Source: Globisporangium splendens (Eukaryota; Oomycota; Peronosporomycetes; Pythiales; Pythiaceae). From it: a stretch of 42,827 nucleotides of DNA. A model generated the notes under the pieces. That model did no database searches. It was not told the origin of the DNA and worked only from the letters and a program-made list of their open reading frames with translations. Position numbers and translations under genes: made by a program. Below, one piece after another: positions 1-10,941 of this stretch (the first letter of the stretch is position 1; the number at the start of each line of letters is the position of its first letter). Location: assembly GCA_006386115.1 (NCBI GenBank), contig VFIW01000182.1:1-42827 (forward strand), in the 5' to 3' direction.

Positions 1-2107
1 TTTGATGGTCACTGGACCACTCCCACTCAATGTCCTTCTTCAGGAGCTGTGTGAGGGGTTGCACCAACGCTGCATAATTGCGCGTGTACTTGTGCAAGTA
101 GTTGGCCAAACCCAGCCATTGTCTCAGCTGTTTGACGTTCTGAGGCACAGGCCAATCGTCAATAGCTTTGACCTTCTCCGGATCGACTCGAACGCCATGC
201 TTTCCCACAAAGCAGCCGAGAACGGGGATCTCTGGTGCAAAGAATATGCACTTCTTCAGGTTAGCGTAGAGTTTATTCTCTCGCATGACCTGAAAGACTT
301 GACGGAGATGGTCAAGATGAACATCAACGTCAGACTTTTCACCCGTGGTTTTACTATGAACGAATATATCGTCAAAGTAACTCGGTGCAAACCCTCTCAA
401 TGGACGAAGTAGATTCGTGACCATCCTATTGAAAGTCGCAGGAGCGTTCTTCAGTCCCTGTGGCATCACTAACCATTCCCACAGCATACCACTCGGGGTA
501 CTCACTGCAGTTAGTGGTACATCGTCTTCGCGCATTCGAATCTGATAGAAGCCGTCTTTCAGATCGATAGCACTGAAGACAGTACTGCCAACCATTCCAT
601 CAAGGATCATATCCTTGCGTGGAACCGGAGTCTGGGCTGGAATGGTAGCGTCGTTCAGCTTGTTGAAAGCGTGAACAATGCGCCAACCACCAGTTGCCTT
701 CTTCACACAGAAGGTTGGGCTACAATGTGGAGACTTGCTCTCTCGCACATGCCCAGCCTTAGCACGTTGCGCAAAGAACTCGTCGATCGCAACGACTTGT
801 TCTCTTGGCAACGGCCACTATCTTGTGATGCAGTACTTCGTGCCAGGAAGTACATCAATCTCGCGGCGAATGCCTCTGTCGTATGGCAATTCGTCTGGCA
901 CCTTGTCAGGGAAAATGTCTTCAAATTCCCTGGCAAGCGCATACACGGGGTTCTTCTTGAGAGTGTCCCATGACTGCTCCTCGAACCTCTCCTTCCGTGT
1001 CTTTTCGTCAAACACATCCGCACTCGAAGCTGTGTTGACGAAGCCTTCGTCGATCTTTTCGACGATCACACACACCTGCGCAATGTCGCCTCTCGCTAGG
1101 CTGCGCTCCAGTGTCTTCTTGCTCATCGACGGCAAGGAAATCAACTCTTGGACTGAACTTGGAGGATTTTCAATCTTCACGTGACGGATTACGTTGCTGT
1201 CACCATCTTCATTGTAGACCAATACGTTCACGTATTCACTCGAAGTGACTCTTGCTTGGACACTTCCTTCGTCATCTTGACTTGTACCTTGATCAGGGGC
1301 ACACGTTGCGCTTGCAACACTTGACGATAATTGCTTCTTTTTCTTGGTCATCTTGTCTCGGGATGGCTCTTCGGCTCTTTTCCCATTCGTTTCTTCCACG
1401 CACATCGCCTCATCCATGGGGTCGATGGCAAAGGAGACAGTCTTTTTCTGGCGCCTGACTGCTCCACCTCCAGTAGTCTTCTTCAAGATGGGTACCACCT
1501 GTGAACATGGGGGGCCATCGCACACCGCAATATCACGAGGGTCATCCGGGATCTCTTCCACAGATGTGTACACCCATACCACTTCATCCGTTGTCACACA
1601 GCTCAAGTCAGCATCGTGTGACTTGTCAACGGAGATCTTCATCCAGTCAATGCTAGGTTGATAACGCTTCAACCATGGCATTCCCAGGATGATGTCAAAC
1701 TTGTCATCGAGGTCGAGTAAAATGAACTCGTCTTCACCTCGGAAATCTTCACACTTCATTGCCAAGCGCACCACGCGCTTCGGCATCTTCACAGTTGACC
1801 CGTTGGCCAACCGGATAACCATCGCCTTGTCTTCATTCGCATCAGGCATCGGTACTTTATGCCTGACGATCACTTCATTTCGAACAAAATTGTTCGACGC
1901 ACCAGTGTCAACCAAAGCTCGTAGAGGCGTTGCAATACCGTCTACATGAGCTTTGAGAACGATCAAACTTGACGTTTGACTGACACTGTTCTCCCTCGTG
2001 GAAACTGCATGTGCATCATGCACATTGGGGCCAGAGTCCTGTGTTTCCACAAACACAGTCCTCTTTTCGAGCCCAGTAGGAGGCCCCGCCCCTACTGTCC
2101 ATTCCCG
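1..2107 (-). pseudogene. gypsy pol fragment: aspartic protease and reverse transcriptase
   Basis: Pol lies in the -1 frame relative to gag and is open from the slippery site at 2107 down to a TAG at 818-820, then open again in the same frame to the window edge. The first part has a retroviral-type aspartic protease with the active-site DTGA (near 1910) and the later ILGMPWL block. A charged linker follows. After the TAG the RT continues with a WPLPRE block, the LKDGFYQI block, and the catalytic FDDI motif, then the start of the RT connection. Many related elements read TRQWPLP here, so the TAG is probably a glutamine codon that changed by one base; that is inference. Coding is partial because integrase lies outside the window. 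Confidence is high for identity, moderate for non-function. Confidence 0.88.
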
Positions 2108-2113
2108 TTTTTT
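2074..2113 (-). promoter_or_regulatory. programmed -1 ribosomal frameshift signal between gag and pol
   Basis: On the minus strand a slippery heptamer A_AAA_AAC occupies 2113 to 2107, exactly in register with the gag codons (Pro-Lys-Asn). Slipping one base back puts the ribosome into the pol frame, which is open from there. A 9-nt spacer follows, then an inverted repeat from 2097 to 2074: CAGTAGG and CCTACTG, a stem of 7 bp that extends to 9 with one G-U pair and has a GC-rich loop. The gag stop TAG (2094-2092) sits inside the 5' arm of the stem. Heptamer, spacing and stem fit the classical -1 frameshift design. Function is inferred; structure and register are seen directly. Confidence 0.8.
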
Positions 2114-3195
2114 GGCCCAGGTGACCGATCGAACCGACGACCGTAAGAACGATCGTGGTTGTTCGAGCGCGAACCCTGTGTCGTTTGCCGGTCAGGCAAA
2201 GACACTTTGCAGTTCCGAGCGAAGTGACCCGACTTCCCACAACGGAAACATTTTCCATCGTTGTGAGGACGTCCATTTCCAGGCGTGGAAATGTACGAGA
2301 TGTCCATCGGCTCTGGACCATCGTGCGCGACATTCGCTTGTCTTGGTGGCCTTGACGGAAACCCTTGGAACTTGGCTTGCTTGATGCTGAACTCTTCTTG
2401 CATCGCGCGGCTGATGGCTTCGTCCAGCGTCTTGGGATACTCACGGAACAATTGGTTCCGGATTGGCCCGTCGTTCAGACCCGTCATGAACGTCACAACT
2501 TGCGTTGGAACGTCAATCGGCTCGTCCACGATGCTTGAGACCAGGAAGCGCGCTCGTTGTGCATACGAATGCAGATCGAAACGGCCTTGGCGAAGCTTGA
2601 GGAACTCGGCACGCGCACGGAACTCACTCTGCGGAGGTTCAAACGCTGCCTTGAGCTCCGCCTTGAAGTCTTCGTAGCTGTAGAAGCAGTTTGGATCCGA
2701 CAAACGCTTGCCATACGCCCTGCTCTTTGCACGACCCGCAAGGTTGGACATCGCGAACAACACTCGCTGCATTGGGTCTCGCAGTTATCTTGCAGCGATA
2801 GCTGCATCCAACTCGACGAACCATCTCGAAAGAGGCTCGTTCTCTCCGCCACGATACGGAGACGCGTCCAGCTTCAGCGGCACCGTCCTGAAGGACGAAA
2901 CAGGGGTTGCGACCTGCTTTCGAGATTCAATAATCTCGTGGTGCATGAAACTGACCGCGGCGTTCTTCTGGTCTTCAGGAGACGCCGATCGTAGTAGGCT
3001 GATTACAGCAGCCTCTCCAATGACGTTTCGCATCCGCTCCAGCGCCGACCACTCATAAGAAGACAAATGAGGAAAATACTCATTCGTCAACTCGACAGTT
3101 TCCGGTACTGCTGGACCGAGTGGCACATCTACTCCTTCCATGTTCTCAGACATGGGCGGAAGTAGGTCTTGGACAGGAATGCGCGACGTGCTCAA
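2092..3195 (-). pseudogene. gypsy gag with CCHC zinc knuckle, interrupted by TAA
   Basis: Gag-type protein ending in a zinc knuckle (CFRCGKSGHFARNC, C-x2-C-x4-H-x4-C, near 2240-2200) and a basic Arg/Asn-rich tail. The capsid-like part before it has the usual retrotransposon gag helices. One in-frame TAA at 2785-2787 splits the gene: upstream and downstream pieces are in the same frame, so a single base change is enough to explain it. The first ATG in frame is at 3153 (a second, four codons on, at about 3141); the frame stays open up to 3195. A Lys/Arg-rich stretch in a neighbouring frame between 3195 and 3240 suggests a further indel near the true N-terminus. Gag would form the particle that packages the element's RNA. 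Seen: knuckle, stop. Inferred: inactivity. Confidence 0.85.
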
Positions 3196-3237
3196 AGCCG
3201 CTTCGTCAAACCTTTCTTGGCTTGGTCGCTGGAAGGA

Positions 3238-3255
3238 CCGCTCGAAGTGCTACCA
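3238..3255 (-). other. candidate primer-binding site of the gypsy element
   Basis: Two bases inside the LTR edge, the minus strand reads TGGTAGCACTTCGAGCGG. The initial TGG is what pairs with the CCA end of a tRNA primer. I did not identify which tRNA matches. Placement directly after the LTR end supports the call. Confidence 0.45.
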
Positions 3256-3257
3256 GG

Positions 3258-3891
3258 TGCAATAGGGCGCTGTTCACAACAGTCCCCAAAACACGGCACA
3301 CACGCTTGTGCGACGAGGAAGCGATCTCCCGACTTGGAGGGAGAGAAGACGACTCGGTGGCTTGAGAGAAAATTTGCAACTGAATTGAAAAGGTTATGGT
3401 TCCTGTCGCTACTTACGAATGAACCCCAAGGGCTCCTACACGTTTTATAACTAAAACCTAAACATGCACAATAAAACCTATGAATCTGATATATAAAACC
3501 TTGGGTACACTGAGGTTGAACCCAGGGGATCTTCTAGAAACTTGAACTTGAAGTCCCGTGGAAAATTCCCTGCAAAGTGATTGGCTACAGCCACACTTTA
3601 GGTGGCAGAGACACGTCGGTCTCATCACCAGTGCAGTTTCCCAAGTAGGAACCATCACTCACGTGTCTAGAGTACTGTTGTGCGTAATCACGCCGAATCT
3701 CAATGATTGCGAGCGACCAACACTCAGACACAGATTGCTCTGACGTCAGACGATGACGTCACCTGTGCATGTGGGGATCACTTTTATGTGTTTCGCCCAA
3801 TATCTTCGCACCCACAATGCATTCCCACAAGGTGGTGTGTGACACACACAAAGAGCCACCTTGCATGTAATGGCAGCCTTAGCCCATTACA
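3258..3891 (-). repeat. 5' LTR of the gypsy element (about 634 bp)
   Basis: On the minus strand the LTR starts TGTAATGGGC and ends CTATTGCA, giving the usual TG...CA termini. The outer 26 bases (3866-3891) form an imperfect palindrome built on TGTAATGG / CCATTACA. AT-rich TATAAAA-like sequence lies near 3440-3450. The second LTR is off the window, so the borders are set only by the termini, the candidate primer-binding site and the palindrome; they may be off by a few bases. A flanking target duplication cannot be tested here. Confidence 0.6.
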
Positions 3892-5233
3892 CTATTGCTC
3901 AAATGTTGGTATTCGGTTCATCCATTTGGAGTATTCGAACTCTCGTTGTTCTACATCTCGTGTGATCGTTACCGCGAAATTGGGCAACGAGAATACCAAG
4001 TGACGGCAAACCACGTGTTGTGCTCGTGTGTTGTTTCGCACCTGCCGCACAAGTGCGAACTTACCACCGCAGCAATAGCCTTGTGGTCTCTAGTGCTCAC
4101 TCGCGTTGGAGACACTCTCACACGATCCATTCATCTATCGACTCACTTCGTACGACGTAAGAGAATACGCAAGTCTGTATATCTGACTTGTCAGCTGAGA
4201 GCAACGGTAACTATGTGTAAACATGCACCAGTGCAAGTGTTTGGCAGGGTCAAGGTACGGGAACTCGAGACCGCCGTTGGCAATTCTACAAACCCACAAG
4301 ATTTCCATGTGGTCTGCGCGGCGGCCTCTGTTCAGTAATGCAACACAAGCTATTGTAGTGGGCCAAGGGATTGCTAAGTTCAACAGCCCACACAGTCCGA
4401 CGTCCTCTGCAGGACGAGGGCCAAGCAGCCAGAGAGAAGTTTATGCAGCACGAGTAGCTAAGAAGGAGAAGACCCCCTCGCAGTGCCTATAGACTATACA
4501 CGGAGTGTGAACGTCATGAGCATGAGCTCAGTTCGAAACTAACCAAGAAGAAGACAAGCAATAAAGACCAAGTTCCTGGAAGCCCCGCCAAGCTTCCCCA
4601 GCAAGTGTTCGATAGTGTACAACCTCACCTACTACAACTATTCGCAGTAGGTTACAGAACAGCATATTGTTCTTTGTGCGTATTGAAGATTTGAACCGCG
4701 TTTCGTGGATCATGGCACGCACCACACACAAATGGGTGCAGATTTTGCGCTGTGCGATCCGAACAAAGAATGGAGAGTTGGTGTCGAGTTGTGGATTACT
4801 GATCCAAAAGTCCTCGTGGTAGTTCATTGGCTCAAAATGGACAATCGATCGCCAATGGAATCGCCGCAACGCGTCCACGTCACACTTGAAACCGTGTTCA
4901 CCCATTAATCAGATCTCTTGATTTTAATAAGTCGTCCATGTGGTCAGCGAAAGGACGTGAGCGTCCATCTGACCCTGCTCCACATAATTACAGATTGCCA
5001 ATTCATCACGGACATGCACTGCACCAGCGAACGAGTGATGAGACAAGATATGGTGTGCATTGCACTGTACTGCTTACAGCCACCTCCTCTCCCCCACGAG
5101 TTTAGACTCATCAAGAGTGGGTTTCTGCCTCTCTTCCTCTGTGTGCACGGCTGAGGGTCAGAGAGAAGGTGATCCATGCACTGCAGCAACGCCGATTCCA
5201 AGGGAGAAGGCTTCTTGCTTGCCACTGATGCCA
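3892..5233. other. gene-free stretch beside the gypsy LTR
   Basis: About 1.3 kb with only short open frames on both strands, none with recognisable motifs. No terminal repeats were recognised. It may hold decayed repeat sequence, but I cannot name any element. Confidence 0.5.
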
Positions 5234-5271
5234 GACCTCATTCTCCAAAAACCCGCATCGGTGATACACCA
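5234..5271 (+). promoter_or_regulatory. shared upstream element of NmrA exon-1 copy 1
   Basis: Contains GACCTCATTCTCCAAAAAC followed by CCGCATCGGTGATACACCA. It lies 40 bases before the ATG of the exon-1 copy at 5312. The same element stands before all five exon-1 copies. TCATTCT matches the oomycete initiator consensus TCATTYY, so this is likely the transcription start region and 5' UTR. Initiator role is inference. Confidence 0.55.
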
Positions 5272-5311
5272 CGCATAACAACCAAGTCCCACAAACCAAG
5301 CCACTTCCAGT

Positions 5312-5428
5312 ATGATCGCCTACACATCATTCGCTGTTCTCGATGCTGGCTCCCTCGGCAGCCACATCCTTAACGAGCCCCTTCAGGTCAAGATGTCAGT
5401 CAAGGTGCTCACCCGTGATGACACTAAG
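5312..5428 (+). pseudogene. stand-alone exon 1 of an NmrA-like gene (copy 1, plus strand)
   Basis: A 117-base segment from ATG to a GT donor (GTATAT at 5429), the same length as exon 1 of the intact copies. The 39 codons translate to a Rossmann-fold start (YTSFAVLDAGSLGS), but the first glycine of the GxGxxG dinucleotide motif is replaced by Asp and other conserved residues have changed. No exon 2 or 3 follows on the plus strand. It is in opposite orientation to all other copies. It is probably a duplicated and decaying 5' gene fragment. Confidence 0.7.
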
Positions 5429-5569
5429 GTATATTTGCACCCAAGTCAGTGTATGCCTGTATGCTGCGTGTGGCATACCCCTGCTCGCTAGTGTGGCTAA
5501 TGCATCTACATATACACGGAACTGAAAGTATTGTGCATTGTAAAGCAGGCGAGCGTGGGCTTCTGAGAA

Positions 5570-5686
5570 AGGAATACCATCACGGTCGAGTCCCTTTTCG
5601 GAAACCTTGGTTTCCAGGAGCTCGTTGACAGTTGTGCTCGTGATGGATCCAGCACCGACAACAGCGAACGACTTGTAGACGGGCAT
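5570..5686 (-). pseudogene. stand-alone exon 1 of an NmrA-like gene (copy 2)
   Basis: From ATG at 5686 the minus strand encodes MPVYKSFAVVGAGS, keeping the GxGxxG motif, then diverges (about 30 codons still align) and has no GT donor at the expected place. No exon 2 or 3 follows. The shared upstream element is present at 5738-5776. It is a truncated copy; the lower border is approximate. It is tail-to-tail with copy 1 only about 140 bases away. Confidence 0.65.
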
Positions 5687-5737
5687 GTTTGGATTTGGGT
5701 CGCTGCGGAATGTAACAAGTGCAAAGGATGAAGCGGC

Positions 5738-5776
5738 TGGTGTGTCATCGATGCGGGTTTTAGAGAACGAGGTCTC
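5738..5776 (-). promoter_or_regulatory. shared upstream element of NmrA exon-1 copy 2
   Basis: On the minus strand GAGACCTCGTTCTCTAAAAC then CCGCATCGATGACACACCA, about 52 bases before the ATG at 5686. It matches the element before the other four copies; the initiator-like part is TCGTTCT instead of TCATTCT. Confidence 0.5.
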
Positions 5777-6603
5777 GCACATGGGGAGCGGCAATGCAAC
5801 AAACTTAGTGTTACCTTTGTTTTGTTTTGTGTAAACCGTAAATAGGATGATTACACTGTTTGTCGCGAGTTGTTGAGTTATGGAAGTGGTTAGACATGTC
5901 GTCATAAAAGCAAACGGCCAATATGGCTGCTTCAGATTCTTGGTTAGAGCAACTGCGTGACGTAGGAAGAGATGCATCATGCGTCGCAGTGACACCGCAA
6001 TATGACGCTGTAGTGAGTTAATACTGCTGTGGTTGCTCGATCCTTGGTGCAGAGGTCCTCGTCCTGTCTCGTTCAAAATGTACACATTTGGGAAAAAGAC
6101 AAACACAATAAGTGGACAGAAAGAAAAGCCTTTCTAAAATCCAATCGTGCTCTGTTTGATCCAAGGCGGCAGTGCACTAAGCGTCAGCACTGCATCTTTC
6201 GCTCCAACTTCTGTGATGTATCTTGGTTTTGAAGGTCGACTGCAGGGCTTTTCACGCAAGCGCCGATCTATGTGCAATTCATTCTCCGATAGAGCTTCTT
6301 GTCCGGTGGCCGAAGGCACAGTGCAACTATGCAAAGCGAATGAACGTTTGAGAATTTGTATAGGATATTCAATATGAACAGCTATATTCACGCCTCTATA
6401 CGCTCATTTTCGAATGGCAATTGCTTACGAAAGAGCTGAAGCTTGTTAAATTGCTTGCCATTCAAAATCCTTTTCAAGATGAGTTCGTCAGGCTTGCCCG
6501 GAACTCGTCTTTCTCCCACCTTACAATAGAAAATTTTGGACTCTGCTGACGAAAGCAAGAGAGTTTTACTACACTAAACTGACTCCTGGCATACAGTATT
6601 CAC
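5777..6603. other. gene-free stretch between NmrA fragment and NmrA gene A
   Basis: About 0.8 kb with no recognisable gene, repeat or RNA. It includes the 3' flank of gene A (below 6604), which is unlike the 3' flank of gene B. Confidence 0.5.
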
Positions 6604-7651
6604 TTAGACCTTGATGAATTCACCGATCGGCGAAGGGTTCCAGTTGGGGTAGAATTTGCTGATCGCCGCCTTGACGTCTTCAGCCGGACCAGAGACCGCA
6701 TTCCCATCAGCGATCACGGTTCCGAAAAACGCGAAGATGTCGGTGCTGAAGTTCTTGCGCGTCTCCTCCACGTCAAGGTACTCGATCTCGATCTTCGTGC
6801 CGTAGTTCTTTTCCGCGATAGCAACGAGTTCGTGGTGGGTCTTGCGGTCTCCTTCAATAGGAATCTTGGTCCAAGCCAAGTCCGACGGTTCCGCCGTCGT
6901 GAGTGCGTGCACCACGAAACGAGCAATGTCATGTCGAGACGTCAGACTGAATGGCACGTCGCCCGTACCGGTAACGGTGAGTTTGGTGGTCGTGGGAGCG
7001 AGCGAATTTTTGGCGAAATTTTCAGCAAAGAAGCCCGTGTAGAACACCGTGTACGGCAGGTCAACCTCCTTGAGCACGTCTTGCACGACCTTCTTCTCGT
7101 ACGTGAACGCCTCCGTGACGTAGATGCCGTACTCAGCAGGCACAAACAGTTGTACGCCAGCGGTCTTCGCTACTTTGGCAATGCCTACCTGAGCACCGAG
7201 CACGAATGTGTTGACAGCGCTCACACTGTCATGGGAAGTAGTGAACGGTCATCAGAACCATCGGTCAGTAATAACATGCGACGTGCGGCATCGCCATCAT
7301 ATGCAATAAAAAGGAAGTATTGCAGTACGTACACGACTTCGACGTCGGAGAGCGCATTCTTCAGCTCGGCTTCATTCGAGTAGTCGACCTTGACGATGGT
7401 CGCACCGTTTTCCTTGAACGCCGCGAATGCCGGCTACATGACACCAAAGATGTTAGTTACTTCTTGGACATGCAAGCCGAATACCACAGCGACGGTCAGA
7501 TCGAGTTCGCCGTGCATTCACAGCACATGCATACCTTGGTGTCATCACGAGTGAGCACCTTAACCGAGACCTCGGTCTTGAGGAGCTCGTTGACGATGTA
7601 GCTGCCGAGGGAGCCAGCACCGATAACAGCGAACGACTTGTAGGCGGCCAT
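6604..7651 (-). CDS. NmrA-like NAD(P)-binding oxidoreductase family protein, gene A
   Basis: Three exons on the minus strand: 7651-7535, 7433-7333 and 7225-6604, joined by introns of 101 and 107 nt with GT-AG borders; frame is kept at both junctions and the product is 279 aa. The N-terminus has the dinucleotide-binding GAGSLG motif (residues 11-16) in a Rossmann fold. The middle includes the VPAEYG block and a conserved Lys three residues after FTYE, as in NmrA / isoflavone-reductase-like atypical short-chain dehydrogenases. Such proteins either reduce small molecules with NADPH or sense the redox state of the cofactor; which applies here is unknown. It is nearly identical to gene B (16937-17984) over coding and introns, but the last six codons and both flanks differ. 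Expected to be cytosolic; no signal peptide. Confidence 0.85.
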
Positions 7652-7687
7652 GTTGTACTCCAGCTGAGAAATTTGGAAGCGTCTGAG

Positions 7688-7725
7688 TGGTGATGCATCA
7701 CCGAGGGAGGTTTTTGATAAATGCT
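7688..7725 (-). promoter_or_regulatory. shared upstream element of NmrA gene A
   Basis: On the minus strand a degenerate version of the family element, ending CCTCGGTGATGCATCACCA, 37 bases before the ATG at 7651. The initiator-like part is less well kept (CATTTATCAAAAAC) than before gene B. Confidence 0.45.
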
Positions 7726-8687
7726 ATGCTTACTCGCTTGCGGACAGATACCCCAAGAGAACGAATGTGCAAGCCAAGTGGAACACAACCAGATCGCTTT
7801 TGCGTAGTACGCTACACATGTCATTTGTTGGGGAAAAACAAGTAAAACTTTGAAGCAGTAAGTTGATTTTGCAGATTACGTGCACCACGAGCCTTTCTCG
7901 TAAACGAAGTGATTCGATCGAAATGGATCCCCAATCGCACGCGTGTGCGGCTCCATGTCAACAAGAGCGAGCGAGAAACACAGAGACGAATCACCACTCA
8001 GCTTCCTGAAGATCGCATCGTTTCGCGGATTAGACCAATTTAACATCGAATTGTCGTGACGTGTATCTGTCACAACGACATCATTGGTTTAGAATCCGTG
8101 CTTAGAGGCTGATCAGCAACCGGATGAGTTTTTTACAGCAATTCATCACATCACTGCAGGCCAAGTCGTTTTGTCCAGAACTGAATTGACCGTAACTCAG
8201 TCAATTTTACGAGTCCAGCTCCCTGTTTGGATATGCCATTCCGAACAGATAGCTGTATTCACGAGACGATGATAAAACATCACATGGTGCAGCGAAACAC
8301 GCACGCACCAGCGCTGCAACAATACCCGACCGATTTGCGGCCGCGCAAATACCTCCTCAAATTTAACTTGATGGCGTCATGCTGAAGTTCTTTCGACTAT
8401 GGCAAAGAAGTTTGTTTGGCCGAGACATCGGACGTTGGCTCACCTCGAGAGCTCGCACGCCGAGATTGGATTCCCTGTCACGAACGCGAAGAACTCCACG
8501 TCACCACGTCGTTTGCAGGCAACGTGCAGAGGACAAGCGTCAGGCAGAGGTGGCTGCAGGCGCGTGGCGAGGTCTTCTCGCCTCATGCTGACAAACGCAT
8601 CCAGTGAATATGGCCACGCTTGATCTTCAAGGAGGTTAAGATGGGGCTGGTGCGTGACGAAGACCTGCTGCGTCGATTCCATTCGAT
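7726..8687. other. gene-free stretch upstream of NmrA gene A
   Basis: Close to 1 kb with short open frames only. None carries a motif I recognise. It ends at the AG microsatellite that borders the non-LTR element. Confidence 0.5.
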
Positions 8688-8704
8688 AGAGAGAGAGAGA
8701 GAGA
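8688..8704 (+). repeat. (AG)8 microsatellite at the 3' edge of the non-LTR element
   Basis: Alternating AG for 17 bases. On the minus strand it is a TC run that lies about 33 bases after the ORF2 stop, where the 3' tail of a LINE is expected. It may be the element's simple-repeat tail instead of a poly(A) tail. Confidence 0.7.
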
Positions 8705-8737
8705 AGGTAACTATTTAGCTTATGATCTGCATACAGT

Positions 8738-10941
8738 TTAAGAATTCCTGAGTCTCATTAACACTGCTGACAGTGAGGTGTTTCTAGGTTTTGACGGTGT
8801 GGCACCGATATCATTGTCGAGTAGAGCTGCGACTTGGGACATAAGAACTTGATCATTTCCCCGCGATTCGTCGGTGAGTATCTTCGCACTCTTGGAGTTC
8901 ATTGCCATGTTGGCGAGAAGATCGGCCATCTTGTTTTGTTCTCGTTTTGTGTGATTCCAGGAGGTCCACGCAAAGTTGGCGATGATTTGATTTACCCGAA
9001 CTGCTAGAGGCTGCAACTTGGTCTGGCGTATAGAAGAGAACCCGTTCTGGGCTGTGATAATCATTTGGCTGTCTCCGAAGACTTCCAACTTGACTTCATA
9101 GTGCTGTAGGTAGTGAGCACTGTATGCCAGGCCATCTTTCAGCGCGCTGTATTCGCACCAATTGTCCGTGACTTCTGGTCCCATATACGCATAGCCGCAT
9201 GCTTTGAGTTCCCATCGATTGCTGCGTTCATTCAGGAAGATGAGTGCCCATCCGCTGCCTCCTGGACCTGGGTTGCTGCGTGCACCTCCATCGAAATACA
9301 AACGCGCCGTCGCCCATGCTTCCAGTTGGCGCGACAAATCTTGTCTCTCCAGTACGCTGAGCAGTTGGCTCAGGCAAGTTGCATTGATCTTTTCTCCTTT
9401 GAGTGTTCTCGTCCGATGAGCCACAGCCCGCACTCGCATCACACACGCTGTCCACACACGCTGGGTACTTTCTTCGATAGTGAGATGTTGCCGTTCATAC
9501 ACTATTTCCACTCTCGTTCTCCATAGCAAAACTGGGATGCTTGATGTGACGATAAACCAGAGTTTCTGTAGTGCTGTCGAGTGTTCCGGAGTAATGAACC
9601 CGAAGCGCTTTTCCAATCCCTGGAGCAGATATCGTTGACCTGACGGGGCTGTGCGGCTAGCAATATGAGGCAGGAAGAGGTTGAGTGCTTGCTCCGTCAA
9701 TGTTCGACCCATCCATCGTTCGAGGAAGGCCGTCCACGCGGCTTGTGCTCGCTTGCAACTCCAGACTATGTGTGAGATAGTTTCTTTTGTCTCCCCACAT
9801 CCGGCATTGCTTGGGCATGCTGAAGACTCGATCCTTCCCGGATGGAACAGGTTGAGCTGCATCGTAGAAATCCGGTATGTCGTCCACATCTGATACGGCG
9901 TAAGATATCCTTGTTGTTTCCATAGATCTGCTGGTAGTCGATACTGCACATGACTGTACCATTGATCAGTTTTCGCGACTTCGTTGAGCTTGTCTATGAG
10001 TCCTCCGAGACCTTGATACAACTTGCTGTGCAACCTTCGTGTTCGTGCTCGGTCAATTGTCTTCTGGATGCTGTTTGGGGGAGTACGTTCATGCACCAGC
10101 CACGGACAGTGCGTCGTGAGCGGGTGCGGTTTGAATGTCCACCCTGTGGTCTTTATTTCTTCTTCGATCATTGCCACGTCTTGTTGGCAAGTAGCATCCC
10201 CGACCCAGTCGGTCGCTGTCCAGAGAACCCGGTTTGCTTGCCGTTGCATCTGAATGTAGTCCGTGTGGCTCCTCTCCGACCCTGGCACCGCGATGATGGT
10301 TCCCATGCCATTACTGATCCACTTGTACTCTCGTTTTGTGTGTTTCCTGCTCCACTGCTCCTGGTGACTGATTAGCTGGTTGCCTGCATCGATTTCTATC
10401 TCTGGTGAGCATAGAATGATGCTGGTTACGAGTTTTCGCAGGGCGGTCATTCGTTTGAACGTGAGAGTTGCCGTCATGGTTGGTAGCCGCACGGAGAACA
10501 CTCGCTCTTCTTCCCGTCTCACGTTGAGGCTGGCCAAATTGCATTCCTTCAGGAAAGGAACCGTTTTGACTGTATACTGCTCGCCTTGACTGTCGATTAT
10601 CCAGGGGTTGTCGTTCCACTGAAAGGATGGCCAGAACGCTCGAGTCTCTTCTGATAGTTGATGAATCGTCTGCTCAGGTTTTCTCCCAAAGTACATACCT
10701 ACACGACCGTCCGATCTCCACACTTGGAGACTTTGGCCGCGATGATCAATCTGGTTCGGAGCTTTTGCAGGCGGTCCTCCCAATTAGCCAGCGTGATGTT
10801 CCCGGTTCCTGTTTGGATGCCAAGGTACCTCACCGTCTCTCCATGCTTCAGGGTTGAAATGCCGCATCTTTGTTCCTGGACTACTGCTGTGTTGAGACAG
10901 ATATAGCTGCTTTTCGTTGGTTGCACGTGCAGACCTCGCAA
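8738..10941 (-). pseudogene. LINE ORF2 C-terminal part: RT thumb and RNase H
   Basis: The piece starts with the end of the RT palm/thumb (GLHVQPTKSSY, then YLGIQTG near 10800), shifts frame near 10740, and then stays open for 681 codons down to 8738. The C-terminus is an RNase H domain with all four acidic sites visible: FDGGARSNPGPGG (Asp), CEYSAL (Glu), FGDSQ (Asp) and KMADLLAN (Asp). A Cys/His-containing region (ACPSNAGCGETKETISHIVW) precedes it, like the zinc-binding segment found after many LINE RTs. RNase H would remove RNA from the hybrid during reverse transcription. A 681-codon open frame in an otherwise broken element is notable. Confidence 0.85.

Larger units (their letters stand above)
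1..3891 (-). mobile_element. Ty3/gypsy LTR retrotransposon, 5' half
   Basis: Reading on the minus strand, the order is LTR (3891 to 3258), a candidate primer-binding site, gag with a CCHC knuckle, then protease and reverse transcriptase. The element leaves the window at position 1 inside the RT/connection region, so integrase and the second LTR are not visible. Protease-before-RT order, a single zinc knuckle, and the RT motifs identify a Ty3/gypsy-type element. Gag and pol are in different frames and joined by a -1 frameshift signal. Premature stops in gag (2785-2787) and at the start of RT (818-820) suggest this copy can no longer make full-length products. The family is abundant in oomycete genomes (general knowledge). 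Seen: domains and stops. Inferred: loss of activity. Confidence 0.9.

Noticed and set aside
4370..4600. Sequence that might be a second LTR or another element beside the gypsy LTR
   Set aside because: No paired repeat, no coding remains and no clear termini could be found inside the window.
5396..6106. 236-codon minus-strand frame as a complete protein
   Set aside because: Only its part near 5686 is meaningful (decayed NmrA exon 1). The rest has no motif and reads through the shared upstream element.
8379..8682. Several overlapping 60-80 codon frames on both strands
   Set aside because: No motif, no preferred frame and no sign of splicing; they look like chance openings.
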